64,000 nt of DNA from Canna indica (GCA_034359265.1 CP136896.1:12741501-12805500); one strand, 5' to 3'; positions 43,926 to 54,989 are shown, numbered from the stretch's first letter. The notes: generated from the sequence alone by a model not told the origin. Program-made: numbers and translations.

Positions 43926-45610
43926 TGTTGGTGAAATGGCCACACTAGAGGGGGGGTGAATAGTATATTTGCTAATCTTAAACTTAATTTCAGTTTCAAT
44001 CATTTTTTTGATTACTTATGTTAATGCACTATTTGACTATTAAATGAATGCGGAAGCTAATAAAATAAGTCAAGTAATCGATACGCAAAGTAAACAATGC
44101 AAACACAATGATTTATAGTGGTTCGGCCCCAATGCCTACTCCACTATCTAAGCACCCCGCTTAGGATTTCCAAACTAGTTTAACTAGATTAATTAGTTTC
44201 CTTACAATGAGGACTTTACACCAGAAAGTCTCCGCTCTCAAACCGAAGGCACTTCCACACCCGGAAGTATCCCGTCTTCCTACAGAGAGCATGCACTCTC
44301 CCACCTCAACCTAAGGACAACTCAACTAATCCTAGCAAACTAAGTATACAATGATGGATTTAAGCCTTAACACCAAGACCACCACCAACTCAATCAAACC
44401 TAGCAACCTAGGTTTACACAAATGATATACAATGAAAATAAAACACAAAATATACAAACAATGGAGCAAATAAATAATAAAACAAATACTTAGCTCCAAA
44501 GAAAACTCCCCAAATACTCTTGTTGCCTTAAGATGATGAATCGGTGAAGCTTCAAGGCTAAATCAAGTAGTGGATATCAAAACTAGGGTTCTAGCAAGGA
44601 TGGTTCAATGAAAGCTTGTAGAGATGCTTAGGATCACACTTTGAGGCTTGGAAGCATCAATGGTGGGCTAGAAATGAGTTTGGGATGGGTATTTATAACC
44701 CCCCAAACACCAAGGCTCGTCAACGAGCATTTTTCTGCCTGTTGGCAACGCCCGATCGATTGTCGGTCGATCGACCGAGCGATCGCAGAGCGATCGAAGG
44801 CATTCTGCCCATTCTGAGCATCGGTCGATCGTCCGGTCGGTTGACCGAAATGCCTTCTGCACATTTTTGTCTTTTGTCGGTTGACCAGTCGATCGATCGA
44901 ATCCGGGCAGGGCTAATTTTTTGTGTATTTTTCTGCTCGTTTGTTCGTTCTTGGTTTCGTCTTCTCTAAGTCTACTTATAGAACATTTATTAATTTTAAG
45001 TTATTAACTTTAAAATATAAATGTTATATAAGGATTACCCACGATTTGATTCAATAAAAATATCTAAAAAATCAAAATCCTTATGAATCAAAATCTAACT
45101 TTTGGGGTCTAGTACAAATTTCTGAAAACCGAAACTTTTATAATCTCCCAGGTCAAATATGGGTAGGCTAAAGGCTTTCAAATAATCTTTAAAAATATCT
45201 TGTTATCTAGTTTTACCTAAGGAACAATTATGGCACTTTTGATGCCAAGAAAATATCTAGGTTATATAGCCATCCAATTAGCTCCCTAGGCTTAGTGAAT
45301 TTCAGGATCATTTTTTAATTTTCTGATTTTTCATATTTTGGGTTTCGGGATTGGTTTTTGGGTTTTTTGCATCATCATAAGGATTTACAATTTATCTAGA
45401 CACCCTAAACCTAGACTCTACCTTCCTGACGAATTCGAGCGTCGACGAGCGTCCTTGCCGATTTTTCTGATTTCTCCCATTTTTTCGATCGAGGATGTCG
45501 TACTCTAACCGATATGGAATCTGAAAATAACTCTCCATGAAATCATTAGTTCTACGTTTGTTATCATCAAAACTAAGATTAAGACCAAGGTTGAAAATCT
45601 TAGGCCAACA
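43926..45610 (-). mobile_element. Copia solo LTR S2 inside E2
   Basis: 1685 bp, TGTTGGTGAAATGG to TTAGGCCAACA, flanked by perfect AATTA duplications (43921-43925 and 45611-45615). It is the intact reference for split LTR E0. It contains the GTGGTTCGGCCCC block (44120), a GGTCGACC cluster (44750-44905) and no coding sequence. Confidence 0.9.
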
Positions 45611-45775
45611 AATTAAGTATCAAGTGGGTACTAGATGAAAAGACACTTGTCTAACTCCAATAATGATGAATGCAAGAGTAAGGTTAAGGAGTTGATACGA
45701 AATTTGTCATGAAGTTGCAATGACATAGTCTCTTTTTCTTTGTTTACCAAGCAACACCAAGCAAACAATGTCTCT

Positions 45776-46433
45776 TCAACCAAGTGAAGTGTGTCCCCCT
45801 ATATTTGAGCATGAAGGCTTTGGTACCCAAATTATTTTGGGTCCTTGGGGATTAGAAACTTTTGGAACCCAAAAAGATCTAGAATTGGGGTTCTTTTTCA
45901 AGGCACAATCCCTAATCATATGTCCATACATGCCACAACAAAGACAGTATCCCTTAAATCTAGTGGATGCATGAGAATTATCATGAATATGGAAATGAGC
46001 ATGGGAAGATACTTTAGTAGATTCTACATGATAACCATGAGCAAACATATTTTTTATTTTCTCATTTAATAAAACTAATTCATTTTTCAATGATAACATG
46101 CCAACATTTAAGTTTTCTACTTGTGAGCATAGTGGTGCTTTTTCAATTTTGAATGAGTCATTTAAATTTTGTAATATCTATATTTTTCTTTTCTAAGGAT
46201 TTTTTTATCATTTTTTATGAGTTCAATCTTCCTTTTTAACTCATTACAAGAAAGCAAAAAATCATCATTTTCTTGTTCTAGCTAGCATTTTATTTTTTCC
46301 TTTTAAGTTCCTTAAATCTTTTTCTAACAATATTAAATTCTTCATACATGTACTCAATTTTATTTTCTAATTCTACTTGGGTAAAAACATTTTCACCTAT
46401 AGTAATAGTTGGTACCTCGTTGTTCGTTGCCAT
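45776..46433 (-). pseudogene. gag: E2 gag remnant (coiled coil and zinc knuckle)
   Basis: It starts at ATG 46433 (MATNNEVPTITIGENV) and runs into charged coiled-coil text interrupted by stops and frame changes. It then has the clean 107-codon frame 45776-46099 with CCHC knuckle CLCCGMYGHMIRDC and FWVPK/IWVPK phrases. The N-terminal DUF4219/UBN2 Gag domain present in E1 is missing, so the element keeps only the RNA-binding and coiled-coil end. It lies about 120 bp inside the 5' LTR. It is not expected to make particles alone. Confidence 0.7.
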
Positions 46434-46464
46434 TAAACAAAGGTTTGCATTCTCTCTTGTGCTA

Positions 46465-46520
46465 GTGTGATATTTGAAGTCAAGTCCCTTGACCTAGTGT
46501 GATATTTGAAGTCATAAGTG
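46465..46520 (-). repeat. Short tandem duplication in E2 leader
   Basis: CTAGTGTGATATTTGAAGTCA occurs twice in a row with a short spacer between the primer site and gag. Confidence 0.8.
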
Positions 46521-46551
46521 TAGGTTAGATGGTTAAACCTAAGCCTATAAT

Positions 46552-46566
46552 CTTGCTCTGATACCA
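46552..46566 (-). other. tRNA-iMet primer-binding site of E2
   Basis: The minus strand reads TGGTATCAGAGCAAG two bases after the LTR end TTCACA. Confidence 0.92.
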
Positions 46567-46568
46567 AA

Positions 46569-48370
46569 TGTGAATGAAATATTCACACTAGAGGAGAATG
46601 AATAGTGTGTTTGCTCTAATTCTATGTCTATTTGCAATTTAATATCTTCTTAAATGATTAACTAAGTTAGATGGCAAGTATTGAAAGCAATCAAGAATCT
46701 ACACAAATGAGCAATGCTAACACAAGTCAATTTATAGTGGTTCGGCAACCCCGTCTACTCCACTACCTAAGTACCTGACTTAGGATTTCATTTATAATCC
46801 ACTATATTGAAGTTCCTTACAATGAGAAATTTTCTTGGAAAGTCTCTGCTTTCACACCCAAAGGCACTTCCACAATTGGAAGTCTCTGCCTTTCTACCGA
46901 GAGCACATTCCCACCTCACTCTTTCCTAAGTAGGTGTGAGCAAGATTCCCCGATTCACCGAAATCGACTGAACCGAACCCGAATTAACCGAACCGAATTA
47001 TTTCGGTTAATTTTTTTTGGGATTTCGGTTTTCGGTTCGGTTCGATTAATTTACCAAAAAAAATCAATTTTAACCGAATTTACCAAATATATATATATAT
47101 ATATAATAAAATTTATATTATATATTGGTATTTGCCTTGATGGTTTAGTGTAACTTTAAGTCTTTTGCTTGCCTAGGTTCTAATCCTAGTGCATGTGTAA
47201 TATTATTTATTTTATATTTGACTATATATATAATATGTGTTAGTTAGAAATACCTTGATAATGAAGTTTGCTAAGATGGTTAGAGACTTATGAAGTTAAA
47301 GTTCAGTTGCCTACTTGCTTGGGTTTGAGTCTTAGCAAATGTGTTTTTTTTGGTTATTTTTTCAATATTTTTGGTTAACCGAACCAAATTAACCGAATCG
47401 AACCAAAAATTTGGTTAACCAAACCGAATTAACCGAATTTTTTCGGTTCGGTTATTAACTGAACCGAACCGATGCTCACCCCTATTCCTAAGGAAACTAT
47501 AATCCTAGAGTACAAGGGTGGACTTATGCCTTTTTACTAAGGCAACCACCAACTCTTCACAAAAGGGATTATAAAAAATGAGAACAAAATACAAGTGAAA
47601 GACAATAATAAAGAGCTCAAAATAAATACAAACACAGCAGGAGCTCTTTCTTACTTCCTCCTAATCCTTCAAGGCCTCAAGATGATGACACTTTGAATCC
47701 AAAGAGACTTGAAGATGAGTAGAAGGCTCATGTAGGGTAAGATTGAGAAATGGGGTTTAGAACTCAAGAAAATAGGCTCAATCTTTCAAGGATAGACTCA
47801 ATGAAGTGTTTGAACCTTAGGAGGCTGGTTTCAGGGCCTTTTATAGAGGCCTTATCAAGATGAGGTTGAAACTAGTCGTTCAACGGATCTATTTAGATCC
47901 ATTGGCGAATTCGACCGACCCTGGGCGACCCTTGGTCGATCGAGGGTCAGCCAAACATATTTTGGAAAATTTACAGAACTCTTTTGGTCAATCCTCGGGT
48001 GACTATCAATCGGCCGAGGTTTGACCGACATTTTGATCAAAAAATTATTTTCTGATCATTGCTGATTTTTCACTTTGGGTTTGATTTCAAGTTTCATTTC
48101 GGTTTTGGCTTTGCATAAATACATGGAGAAGGATGATTGAGGCCTAAGAAGTATTTTATAACAAATTAAAAGGCTAGACCTAACTTCTAACTCGATCGCC
48201 TTCGAAGTCGTCGACACTTGAATTTTTATGATTTCTTCATGATTTTCCGACGAACTTCGTGCACGTATCGATCGCCCAACATGAAATCAAACACTTGATA
48301 AACCCATTAGAATGAATTTGTTATCATCAAAATTAAGATGGTGACCAAGGTTGAAAATCTTAGGCCAACA
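46569..48370 (-). repeat. 5' LTR of E2, containing a hAT MITE
   Basis: It starts TGTGAATGAAAT and ends TTAGGCCAACA. Without the 554-bp MITE and its 8-bp duplication it is 1240 bp, against 1249 bp for the 3' LTR. Confidence 0.9.
46931..47484. mobile_element. hAT-type MITE in E2 LTR
   Basis: The ends TAGGTGTGAGCA and TGCTCACCCCTA are inverted repeats, flanked by perfect 8-bp duplications TTCCTAAG (46923-46930 and 47485-47492). The subterminal parts are dense in AACCGAACCGAATTAACCG motifs in both orientations. The centre has (AT)n at 47087-47104. No transposase. Confidence 0.92.
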
Positions 48371-48375
48371 ATAAA

Positions 48376-48785
48376 TGTCCAGAGACTTTCGCTCGATAAT
48401 AGATCAATATATGCAACATGCCAACTCAACCTCACCATATGAAAAAACCACAACTAGTCTATGATGCTAACAACAATAAACGATGCAACAAAATAACAAC
48501 TAGATACATATGCAACTAGAATAAACCATGATAGCAACATATGATTCATGACAACTAGAAGTCTATAATATTATGCGCCATAATTTATAGAGCACTTCAC
48601 AATCAAATAAATATTGATAAATAAAAACTAAATTATAAAAACTAATAAATTATCAATAAATTATCAAAACCCATCTCTCACTCTCCCGATCTCTTCCCTC
48701 CCCTATCTCCATCCGCCTCCTCTCTGCTCCACATCAATCCATGTTGGGCGGTCAATCCAAGCAGTCGGGACACCCTCCTTCTTCG
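48376..48785. other. Flank hosting E2 (right half)
   Basis: Continuation of the 38283-39086 sequence after E2. Noncoding, AT-rich with AATAAATTATCAATAAATTATC repeats near 48640, then pyrimidine-rich to 48780. Confidence 0.35.
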
Positions 48786-49075
48786 CTAAGCACACAAGCT
48801 TTGATGCTAGAAAACGTATTTGCTTTATGCGTGATATGAAAGCGGGTAGTTTTCCTTTTAAATATCTTGGTTGTATTATTTCCCCAAGAAGACCTCCTAA
48901 GCATGCTCAGCATTACATTTTAAACAAAATCAAAAGTAAATTAAGCTCTTGGCCATCTATCTCTCCTTCTTGTTAAGTTAGTTTTGAACTCAACCCCTCT
49001 TCATGCCTTGGTTGTTACCTAGTTTCCTTTGGATTGTATTAGTAAAATTGAAACTCTAATTTATTTTATTTTTTT
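48786..49075 (+). pseudogene. LINE reverse transcriptase fragment
   Basis: Plus-strand translation gives CFDARKRICFMRDMKAGSFP, FKYLGCIISPRRP and LNKIKSKLSSWPS. This is the region of plant LINE RTs after the catalytic box (FPFxYLGxPLxPRR...ILxKIxxKLxxWK). A stop then follows, and FPLDCISKIETL in another frame is a weak continuation. Both flanks lack LINE text, so this is a short internal fragment. Confidence 0.7.
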
Positions 49076-49583
49076 TGTAGAGCAACTCCTGCGGCCTCGA
49101 CGCTGGCGGGACATCGACCGAACGCAAGGGGCGACCATGGCAGTGCCCGCGGCATGCTGCCTTGTCGTGGACAACAACCCGGCTGCCACGGCTCGTCGGC
49201 CGCAGAGGCAACGCGATTCGACGTCGCAGAGGCGACCTCTGCCGCTCTCTAGAATGTTCGCCATCCTCTCCCTCTCTGATCCTATTGCTATCGATGAAAG
49301 AAGTGGGTGATGACGAAAAACAAAAGAAAGAGAGAAGAAGACTCCTCTATCCAAACATCTGATTTCTATCCTTTGGTTTTCTCATTGCCGCTCTATGCGG
49401 CTCTGATCTCTCGTCTCCAACTCCTCAAACACTGCTAACAACTATGGGAAGAGATTAGGGATTAGGGCTTAATATAAGTCATTAGGCACTTTTGCAAAAA
49501 AAAAACTCCTCTAAGGAAAATATTTACAACCAAGTCCATTTTTTCGATTATAACATTTATTTGTTACGATCCACTAGATGATA
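49076..49583. other. GC-rich then AT-rich unassigned sequence
   Basis: 49080-49300 is GC-rich with overlapping open frames on both strands that look compositional (arginine-rich in all frames). No domain recognised. Confidence 0.35.
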
Positions 49584-50480
49584 TAACTTACCCATCAACT
49601 TCTTAGGCTGAAACCATTAGCTTAATTAAAATGCTTAAGCCAAAGTTGGTATATGCACACCCATCAAGCCATATAAACTAACACAACATCCAATATACTC
49701 CATAGGGTGACAATTTTTGGCCCAGTCTGATATGAAAAAATCGGGTTCGAGTTGGGTCTTATCGTGCTCTGGCCGTTATCAGGCTATCCCGATAAGGCCT
49801 GACCCTTTATTGTGTCAGGTCGGGCCAAGATTTAATGAGCCGACCCGACATGATAGCCTGATAAACGCTTGAATTGGATATTAACGAGTTTAAAACCCAT
49901 TGGTCATCAAGTTTAAATCTGCTTTTTAATCTTTTTTGTGTTATCGAGCTAAATGGGTCAACTCGTGTCAGCCCGTTATTTTTTCGTATTGTGCCAGGCG
50001 AGTGATTCCAAGATCGAATTTTTTTAGGTCGGGCCGGGCTAAACACGAAATTTTTTTGGCCCGACCTGACATGATTTGCTAGGTCTAATACTCTTGACGT
50101 GAGACTAAACTGGGGTATTATATTCTGCCCCACTTATGTCTTGATATCCTCATCAAGATCCAACTCAAGTCTAATACATAGCTAGAATTATATCCAAATG
50201 AAAGGCATGTGAAGCCTAGCCTAGTAGCAATCTCACCTCATCTTTTGGGCATTTCTTTCGCACATAGGCTTCCTCATCATGCCTAGGATTAGGTCATGCT
50301 CTGAACAATTTGTTCGACCTGTTCGATGGGATAATTGACCCATCAACTTCTTAGGCCCAACTATTGACCAAAATTAAAATGCTTAAGCCGAGTTGACACT
50401 AGCACACCCATCAAGACTTATAAACCAACACAACATCCAATATACTCCCGATGTGGGACTAAATTATGGTATTACAAAGA
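49584..50480 (-). repeat. TRIM-like pair of direct repeats
   Basis: The block from CCCATCAACTTCTTAGG through AACACAACATCCAATATACTC to GACTAAA..GGTATTA occurs at 49588-50128 (interrupted by a hAT MITE) and again at 50340-50475. About 210 bp of noncoding DNA lies between. On the minus strand the copies begin TGTAATACCATAATTTAG followed by TCCCACATCGGGAG, a phrase common in plant LTR promoters. Length and layout suggest a terminal-repeat retrotransposon in miniature, but I could not find a convincing primer site. Confidence 0.35.
49703..50087. mobile_element. Probable hAT-type MITE in the TRIM-like repeat
   Basis: It starts TAGGGTGACAA and ends near TTGCTAGGTCTA. Flanking octamers ATACTCCA and ATACTCTT agree in six of eight positions. 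Comparison with the second copy of the host repeat (50438) shows uninterrupted sequence there, which confirms an insertion. The interior is rich in GGTCGGGCC and GGCCCGACCTGAC motifs. Confidence 0.6.
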
Positions 50481-50818
50481 AGACTGAGGCTTTGATCCAA
50501 GAGGCGCCCAAGTGTTCGCCCTCCAACGGTGATCCACGAAGCTATCCCACAATGAATTGCACCATCGAAAACTCGTCGTGGCTCTACGGTGCAACAAAGG
50601 ACCTTTCATCGCCCAAGATGATGGCCAACACTTCCAGCAAGGTTCGACCAAGGGAAGGAAACACGTCGGTGATTAGTTCCCATGTAATTCAATCCTTCGA
50701 TTGTACAATGTCCTCGATCTAGCTAGGGTATGGGGGATACATTGAACTCTAATACTAGTTCCTATGCAATCATCATCCTAAGTGATCGTCTCACAATGGA
50801 ACATTAGAAACTCTTTCT
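50481..50818. other. Unassigned sequence
   Basis: It contains an open frame of about 100 codons with no recognisable domain. No element boundaries seen. Confidence 0.3.
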
Positions 50819-51437
50819 AATTTCTATATCCACTCAGGCTAGAGATTCCTTGAGATGATACTCTCTAGATGGCATAGGGCATTCTCTCCTTTCTGTCGGA
50901 GCAACTGATCCCGTGTTGGTTACTCATAAGCTTCCATGAATATCTCACCGTGCCTAGAGTACCTGGCACATAACTCATAGATTCATGATACAGAATAAAC
51001 CAAATACACATATCAACAATCACAAAGGTACACATGATAACCTCAGGTCCAAGGATTACTTACACCTACTATCACTTGAGGAATAACCTATTGACGTATG
51101 AGAGTGTCTCCATTAGATGTTTCTCTAGCAGGTCCGTTTAGTGTACTCATTCTCCAATGAGCACCTACACTCTCTCACATTAATGACACATTATAGGTAA
51201 CGGTGAGATCAGCTACCCTCTACTGTAGAGCATGTGACGAGCGTACTAGTCTTACCAGTAGCACCAACAACCCAATCAATATACCTCTGACTAGGAACAT
51301 TTTCAACGAAGACTTCTAGATTATAGGTGTCACTGGCATAATCTCATCATGACCCTAGAATCATTGCGTCAGTCGATGGGCTTCATTATAATCTATTAAT
51401 TAACAAACAGATGCAACATATATGATGAAAGAAAGTG

Positions 51438-51446
<9 letters not shown>

Positions 51447-51471
<25 letters not shown>
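51447..51471. repeat. (AT)n microsatellite
   Basis: About 12 uninterrupted AT units just inside the LTR start. Confidence 0.95.
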
Positions 51472-51473
<2 letters not shown>

Positions 51474-51499
51474 ATTACAAATTAATGGTCTCTTATATA

Positions 51500-52297
51500 T
51501 CAACATGATTCACTTAAGGCATCATTCCTTTCAATCTCCCAATTGCACTTAAAGCCAATCTCCATGTGTATCATACTCATGTTTTGTAAGTGACGATCGA
51601 ATTGTTGTTGTGGTAATGGTTTAGTGAACATATCTGCTACGTTGTTTTCCATGTCTACTCGCTTGACATAGACATCACCCCTCCCAACGATTTCTCGAAT
51701 AATTTCTATATCCACTCAAGCTAGAGATTCCTTGAGATGATACTCTCTAGATGGCACAAGACATTCTCTCCTTTCTGTCAGAGCAACTGATCTCGTGTTG
51801 GTTACTCACAAGCTTCCATGAATACCACAATATTGTCACAAAACACATGCACAGATCGACAATCGAAGGAACAACTCCCAACTGTGTGATAAACTTCTTT
51901 ATCCACACTCCTTCCATGGTGGCTTTGCTTGCAGCAACGTATTCTGCTTCAATCACCAAGTCTGCTACAGTACCCTGCTTGGAACTCTTCCAGCTCACTG
52001 CACCACCATACATGGTAAACACAAACCCTGAAATGAATTTATTATCATCTGGATCTAATTGAAAGTTGGAGTCGGTATAACCCTCCAGTTTGAGATCAAA
52101 CCCGTGTCGTTGTATACCAAAAACATATCTCTAGTTCTTCTCAAGTACTTGAGAATACTCTTTACGGCTTTCCAATGCTCTTTTCATGGGTCTGCCTGAA
52201 ACCTGCTAGCCACTACAAGGGCATAGGATACATCAGGCCTTGTACACATGACTGCATACATGGTGAAACCCACTATTGAAGCATAGGAAACCTCGGT

Positions 52298-52329
<32 letters not shown>

Positions 52330-52330
52330 A
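51500..52330 (-). pseudogene. Copia RT end and RNase H, degenerate
   Basis: The frames give VSYASIVGFTMYAVMCTRPDVSYALVVASRF and EHWKAVKSILKYLRRT (the connection after RT, 52060-52300). Next comes GGAVSWKSSKQGTVADLVIEAEYVAASKATMEGVWIKKFI (RNase H with the EAEY motif, 51747-52022), then IIREIVGRGDVYVKRVDMENNVADMFTKPLPQ (C-terminal end, 51500-51715). RNase H removes the RNA template during replication. Frameshifts near 52050, 51830 and 51720 break the frame; the catalytic DSD part is replaced by degenerate text. Confidence 0.8.
52302..52329. repeat. (TC)n microsatellite inside copia RT
   Basis: About 14 TC units lie in the coding stretch just before VSYASIVG. On the coding strand they would read Arg-Glu repeats, at a place where relatives have a short EERE-type segment. 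Confidence 0.9.
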
Positions 52331-52364
52331 GGGGTACATGGGGACATCACTACTAGAAAAATGG

Positions 52365-52710
52365 GCATCAGCAACGGCTCATGCCATTGCTGAGCCGTTG
52401 CTGAAGATCATCAGCAATGGCTGGCGCCGTTGCAATGGAGCCGTGGCAGAAAATCGCGTTGCTGATAACTTAGCAACGGATCAGCAACGGCCTCTCGGGC
52501 TGTTGCTAAAAATATTATCAGCAACGGTTTTGCCACGGACGCGGAGCCGTTGCTGATAATATTAATAGCAACGGCCGGTGAGCCCGTAGCAACGCCGTTA
52601 GTAAAAGCCCGTTGCTAAGCCGTTGTTGTAGGTCATCAGCAACGGCTTTCGATAAACTTTTAGCAACGGCTTTCCCACGGATGGCCGTGGGAAAGCCATT
52701 GCTGATGATG
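52365..52710. repeat. 3' subterminal repeats of CACTA C
   Basis: CAGCAACGGC/GCCGTTGCTG motif array closing with the GGCTTTCCCACGG palindrome at 52667-52697. Confidence 0.85.
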
Positions 52711-52980
52711 TGAACCTGGTAACGAAAAAATTTAAAATTTAAAATTTCCATACATTGATACATTATCTGATACATAACTCATACACCCATACACTCATAC
52801 ACACATTCATTCACACATCACAAATACACCAAGATATACATCAAAACAATTATATTTATATTGATAATTATCCACAATAGTATAAAAACTATTCAAATGC
52901 AAAATTGAAGTATCAATATCCAAACAAAATAAATTAAACAAGTCCAATATCTCAGTAACAAAGTCAATATAAAAAAAATC

Positions 52981-54498
52981 TCACGATGACGATGGAGGAT
53001 GGTCTGGATCATATGGCGGGGTCTGGAGTGCTTGAGTGTACACCGGCGTGGACTGACTCGAGGACGATGGATTAGATGATGCCGAAGAGATGCCTGCTTC
53101 GGGATGACCTGACATGTTGCGTAGCATAGCATGCATCTCCGCCATCATTTGACTCTGACGCGCGACCGTCTCCTCTAGAGTCCTTATTCTGCTACTATGA
53201 TAATAATTGGATCTAGAGGTGGACGGCCGCTCACCAGGGACCGGAGGGGTCGGTGCCCCAAGTGGCCCTAGTACGGCTCGCGCATGACCACTATCTGCAA
53301 AGCCATATACGCGGCCATGGTCCCAGCCACCTGCGGCCTCGACCCACGTTGCTGCGTCAAAGTCCTCGGGGGTGCCCCCGCGCTACACCACCGTCTGGCT
53401 GTAGGTCTCCTACTCGAGTTTGATTTTTTGTTTAATATTTATCATAAAACTTAAATTATAAATATATAAATGAATAATTTAAACAAATATATAGTTACCA
53501 TAATGTATGCAATGCGGTTGTCGATGTACTCCCCCGTCCCATGTGCTCGACGGTGAGTTCGCTCAAACACCACCATCGGGGAGGGTCGCTGGACAGTCCC
53601 GTCATCCGACACCGTCGTCTACATTTACAAAACAAATACATTAATTAGTACACATAGTAACAAATAAAATATATAATTAAAAGGTATACTTACCATACGG
53701 TTCGCGTGCACTGCAAATGCAACAGAGCCATCGGTGTGACGCGCTGCTCCCCCCGACATGTGATTTCTAGCCGCATTCCGAGAAACCTCCTGCCATCGAT
53801 CCGTCGACCATATTCCCACGAGCTGGTCCCATATATCCGGAGTAATCCAATCGGGGCCGTATCCCCGAGTCTCCGCGATGTTAGTAGTCCCAGCTCGGGC
53901 CATCGCCTGGGACCGAGCCTGCCCCAGCTATCCGTTGTACCTCGCACGGGAAATAGCCTCCCATGCAGCGTAAATGAATGGCCTCTGGTCCTCAGCCCAT
54001 GTAAAGCGAGCCTGCAAAATAATAATATCAGTACCAATATTAATCATCATGCATGTAAAAATAATAATAATGTGTGCCTCAAACTCGCGCCATAACATGT
54101 TGACGTGTTCGCTAGGCACGTGAGACCACGTAGGCCATGCCCCGTGCATGTATCGTCGAATAGTAGAAGAAATGCTCCTCGGCACTTCTTCTTGCTCGAA
54201 CCTGCACAACAAAAATAAAATTTTAATATTATATTATGATATAATGAATTTGTAATGATTCATAATTCATGATATATTACCGCTCCCCAATCACGCTAAT
54301 AAATCTACGTGACTCTGTGGCTAGTGGAGGCTGCCACCTGTTCGGCCCGCGTGGCCGCCTGTGTCTGAATGTACTAGCCTCGGCAGTATCATCGGCATGA
54401 GGATCAGCAACAGGAGGATCAGCAGCATGAGTAAGTGTAGGAGTCTCACCGATCGGAGACTCCGAAGCTCTTCTACGACGATAACCACGACCAGACAT
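52981..54498 (-). pseudogene. Transposase_24 gene of CACTA C with a nonsense codon
   Basis: Five exons: 54281-54498 (218 nt), 54078-54201 (124), 53694-54011 (318), 53499-53618 (120) and 52981-53409 (429). Exons 1-4 are open in frame and carry the Ptta/En/Spm domain: WPTWSHVPSEHVNMLWREFEA in exon 2, RYGxDWITPDIWDQL-type text in exon 3, ERTHRRAHGTGEYID in exon 4. Exon 5 starts ETYSQTVV and then has TAG where B has CAG, so the serine-rich C-terminus is cut off. Exon 2 ends GAG followed by GC. Otherwise this is the best-preserved frame of the three and is about 400 codons. Confidence 0.82.
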
Positions 54499-54573
54499 AT
54501 CTGTCGAATAGACATATAATCATATTATTGTATAAATAGTAGAGATATATTTAATAAAATATATACTTTAAAA

Positions 54574-54919
54574 TTATTCCTCATCATCTGAATAATAGTC
54601 TTCGAATTCTTCCTCTTCTTCCTCTTCTTCATCTTCTTCATCTCCAACTTCCTCAATTTCATGATCGTCATCATCAGCATATCCATAGAAAATATCTTGG
54701 TGCAAATCCTTTGCTATATAGATGCAGAGTGACAGTCTCCCGATCCAAAAATCGTCCATTCAAACAAATGCGGCACGGACATCGGATTTGATCACTGATG
54801 CTAACGAAATTCCGATTCGAATAGGCAAAATTTAGGAAGTACGTTACGCCTAATCGAAACTCATTCGTTAAAGCTCCACGATCAAGACGTCGGTACATCC
54901 AACTTCGATCAGCCGACAT
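54574..54919 (-). pseudogene. Internally deleted TNP2 of CACTA C
   Basis: It starts at ATG 54919 (MSADRSWMYRRL). The Transpos_assoc domain is intact through CPCRICLNGRFLDRETV and FAPRYFLWI, and the frame then stops at the junction. The acidic Asp/Glu tail with YYSDDEE follows in another frame (54574-54680). Compared with B about 2.55 kb are missing; the junction GCATAT/CCATAG has at most one shared base. The product would be a short Transpos_assoc peptide. Confidence 0.82.
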
Positions 54920-54989
54920 GATTCTGTCAATCAATGACAATTTCTTTGGTTAATGTCTTTAGGTGAGATTGTCCTATTCCATTTGGGAT

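Larger units (their letters stand above)
39087..48370 (-). mobile_element. Gag-only Ty1/copia element E2 with both LTRs
   Basis: The left LTR 39087-40335 and right LTR 46569-48370 match closely once a hAT MITE is removed from the right one. Identical 5-bp duplications ATAAA flank the element (39082-39086 and 48371-48375). On the minus strand: 5' LTR, tRNA-iMet primer site, short gag (46433-45776), AT-rich noncoding region, polypurine tract, 3' LTR. Two solo LTRs (40953-43261 and 43926-45610) are inserted in the interior. No protease, integrase or RT is present. It is related to E1 but its LTR begins TGTTGGCATAAG or TGTTGGCCTAAG and ends TTCATTCACA. Confidence 0.88.
50819..52347 (-). mobile_element. 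Ty1/copia (Tork-like) 3' part with probable LTR
   Basis: On the minus strand: end of RT, RNase H and the element's 3' coding end, then a probable LTR beginning TGTTGATATATAAG at 51505 and running to about 50943. The LTR contains GATTGGGTTGTTGGTGC and GAGAGTGTAGGTGCTCATTGG wording common in plant copia LTRs. The RT text continues across CACTA C at 56227-56268. The far LTR end is not fixed. A 124-bp part of the RNase H region (51701-51825) is repeated at 50819-50942. Confidence 0.65.

Noticed and set aside
49029..49362. Overlapping frames on both strands in GC-rich sequence
   Set aside because: Arginine-rich in every frame, no domain, no splice or start support.
51747..52062. Plus-strand 103-codon frame
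   Set aside because: It is the antisense shadow of copia RNase H on the minus strand.
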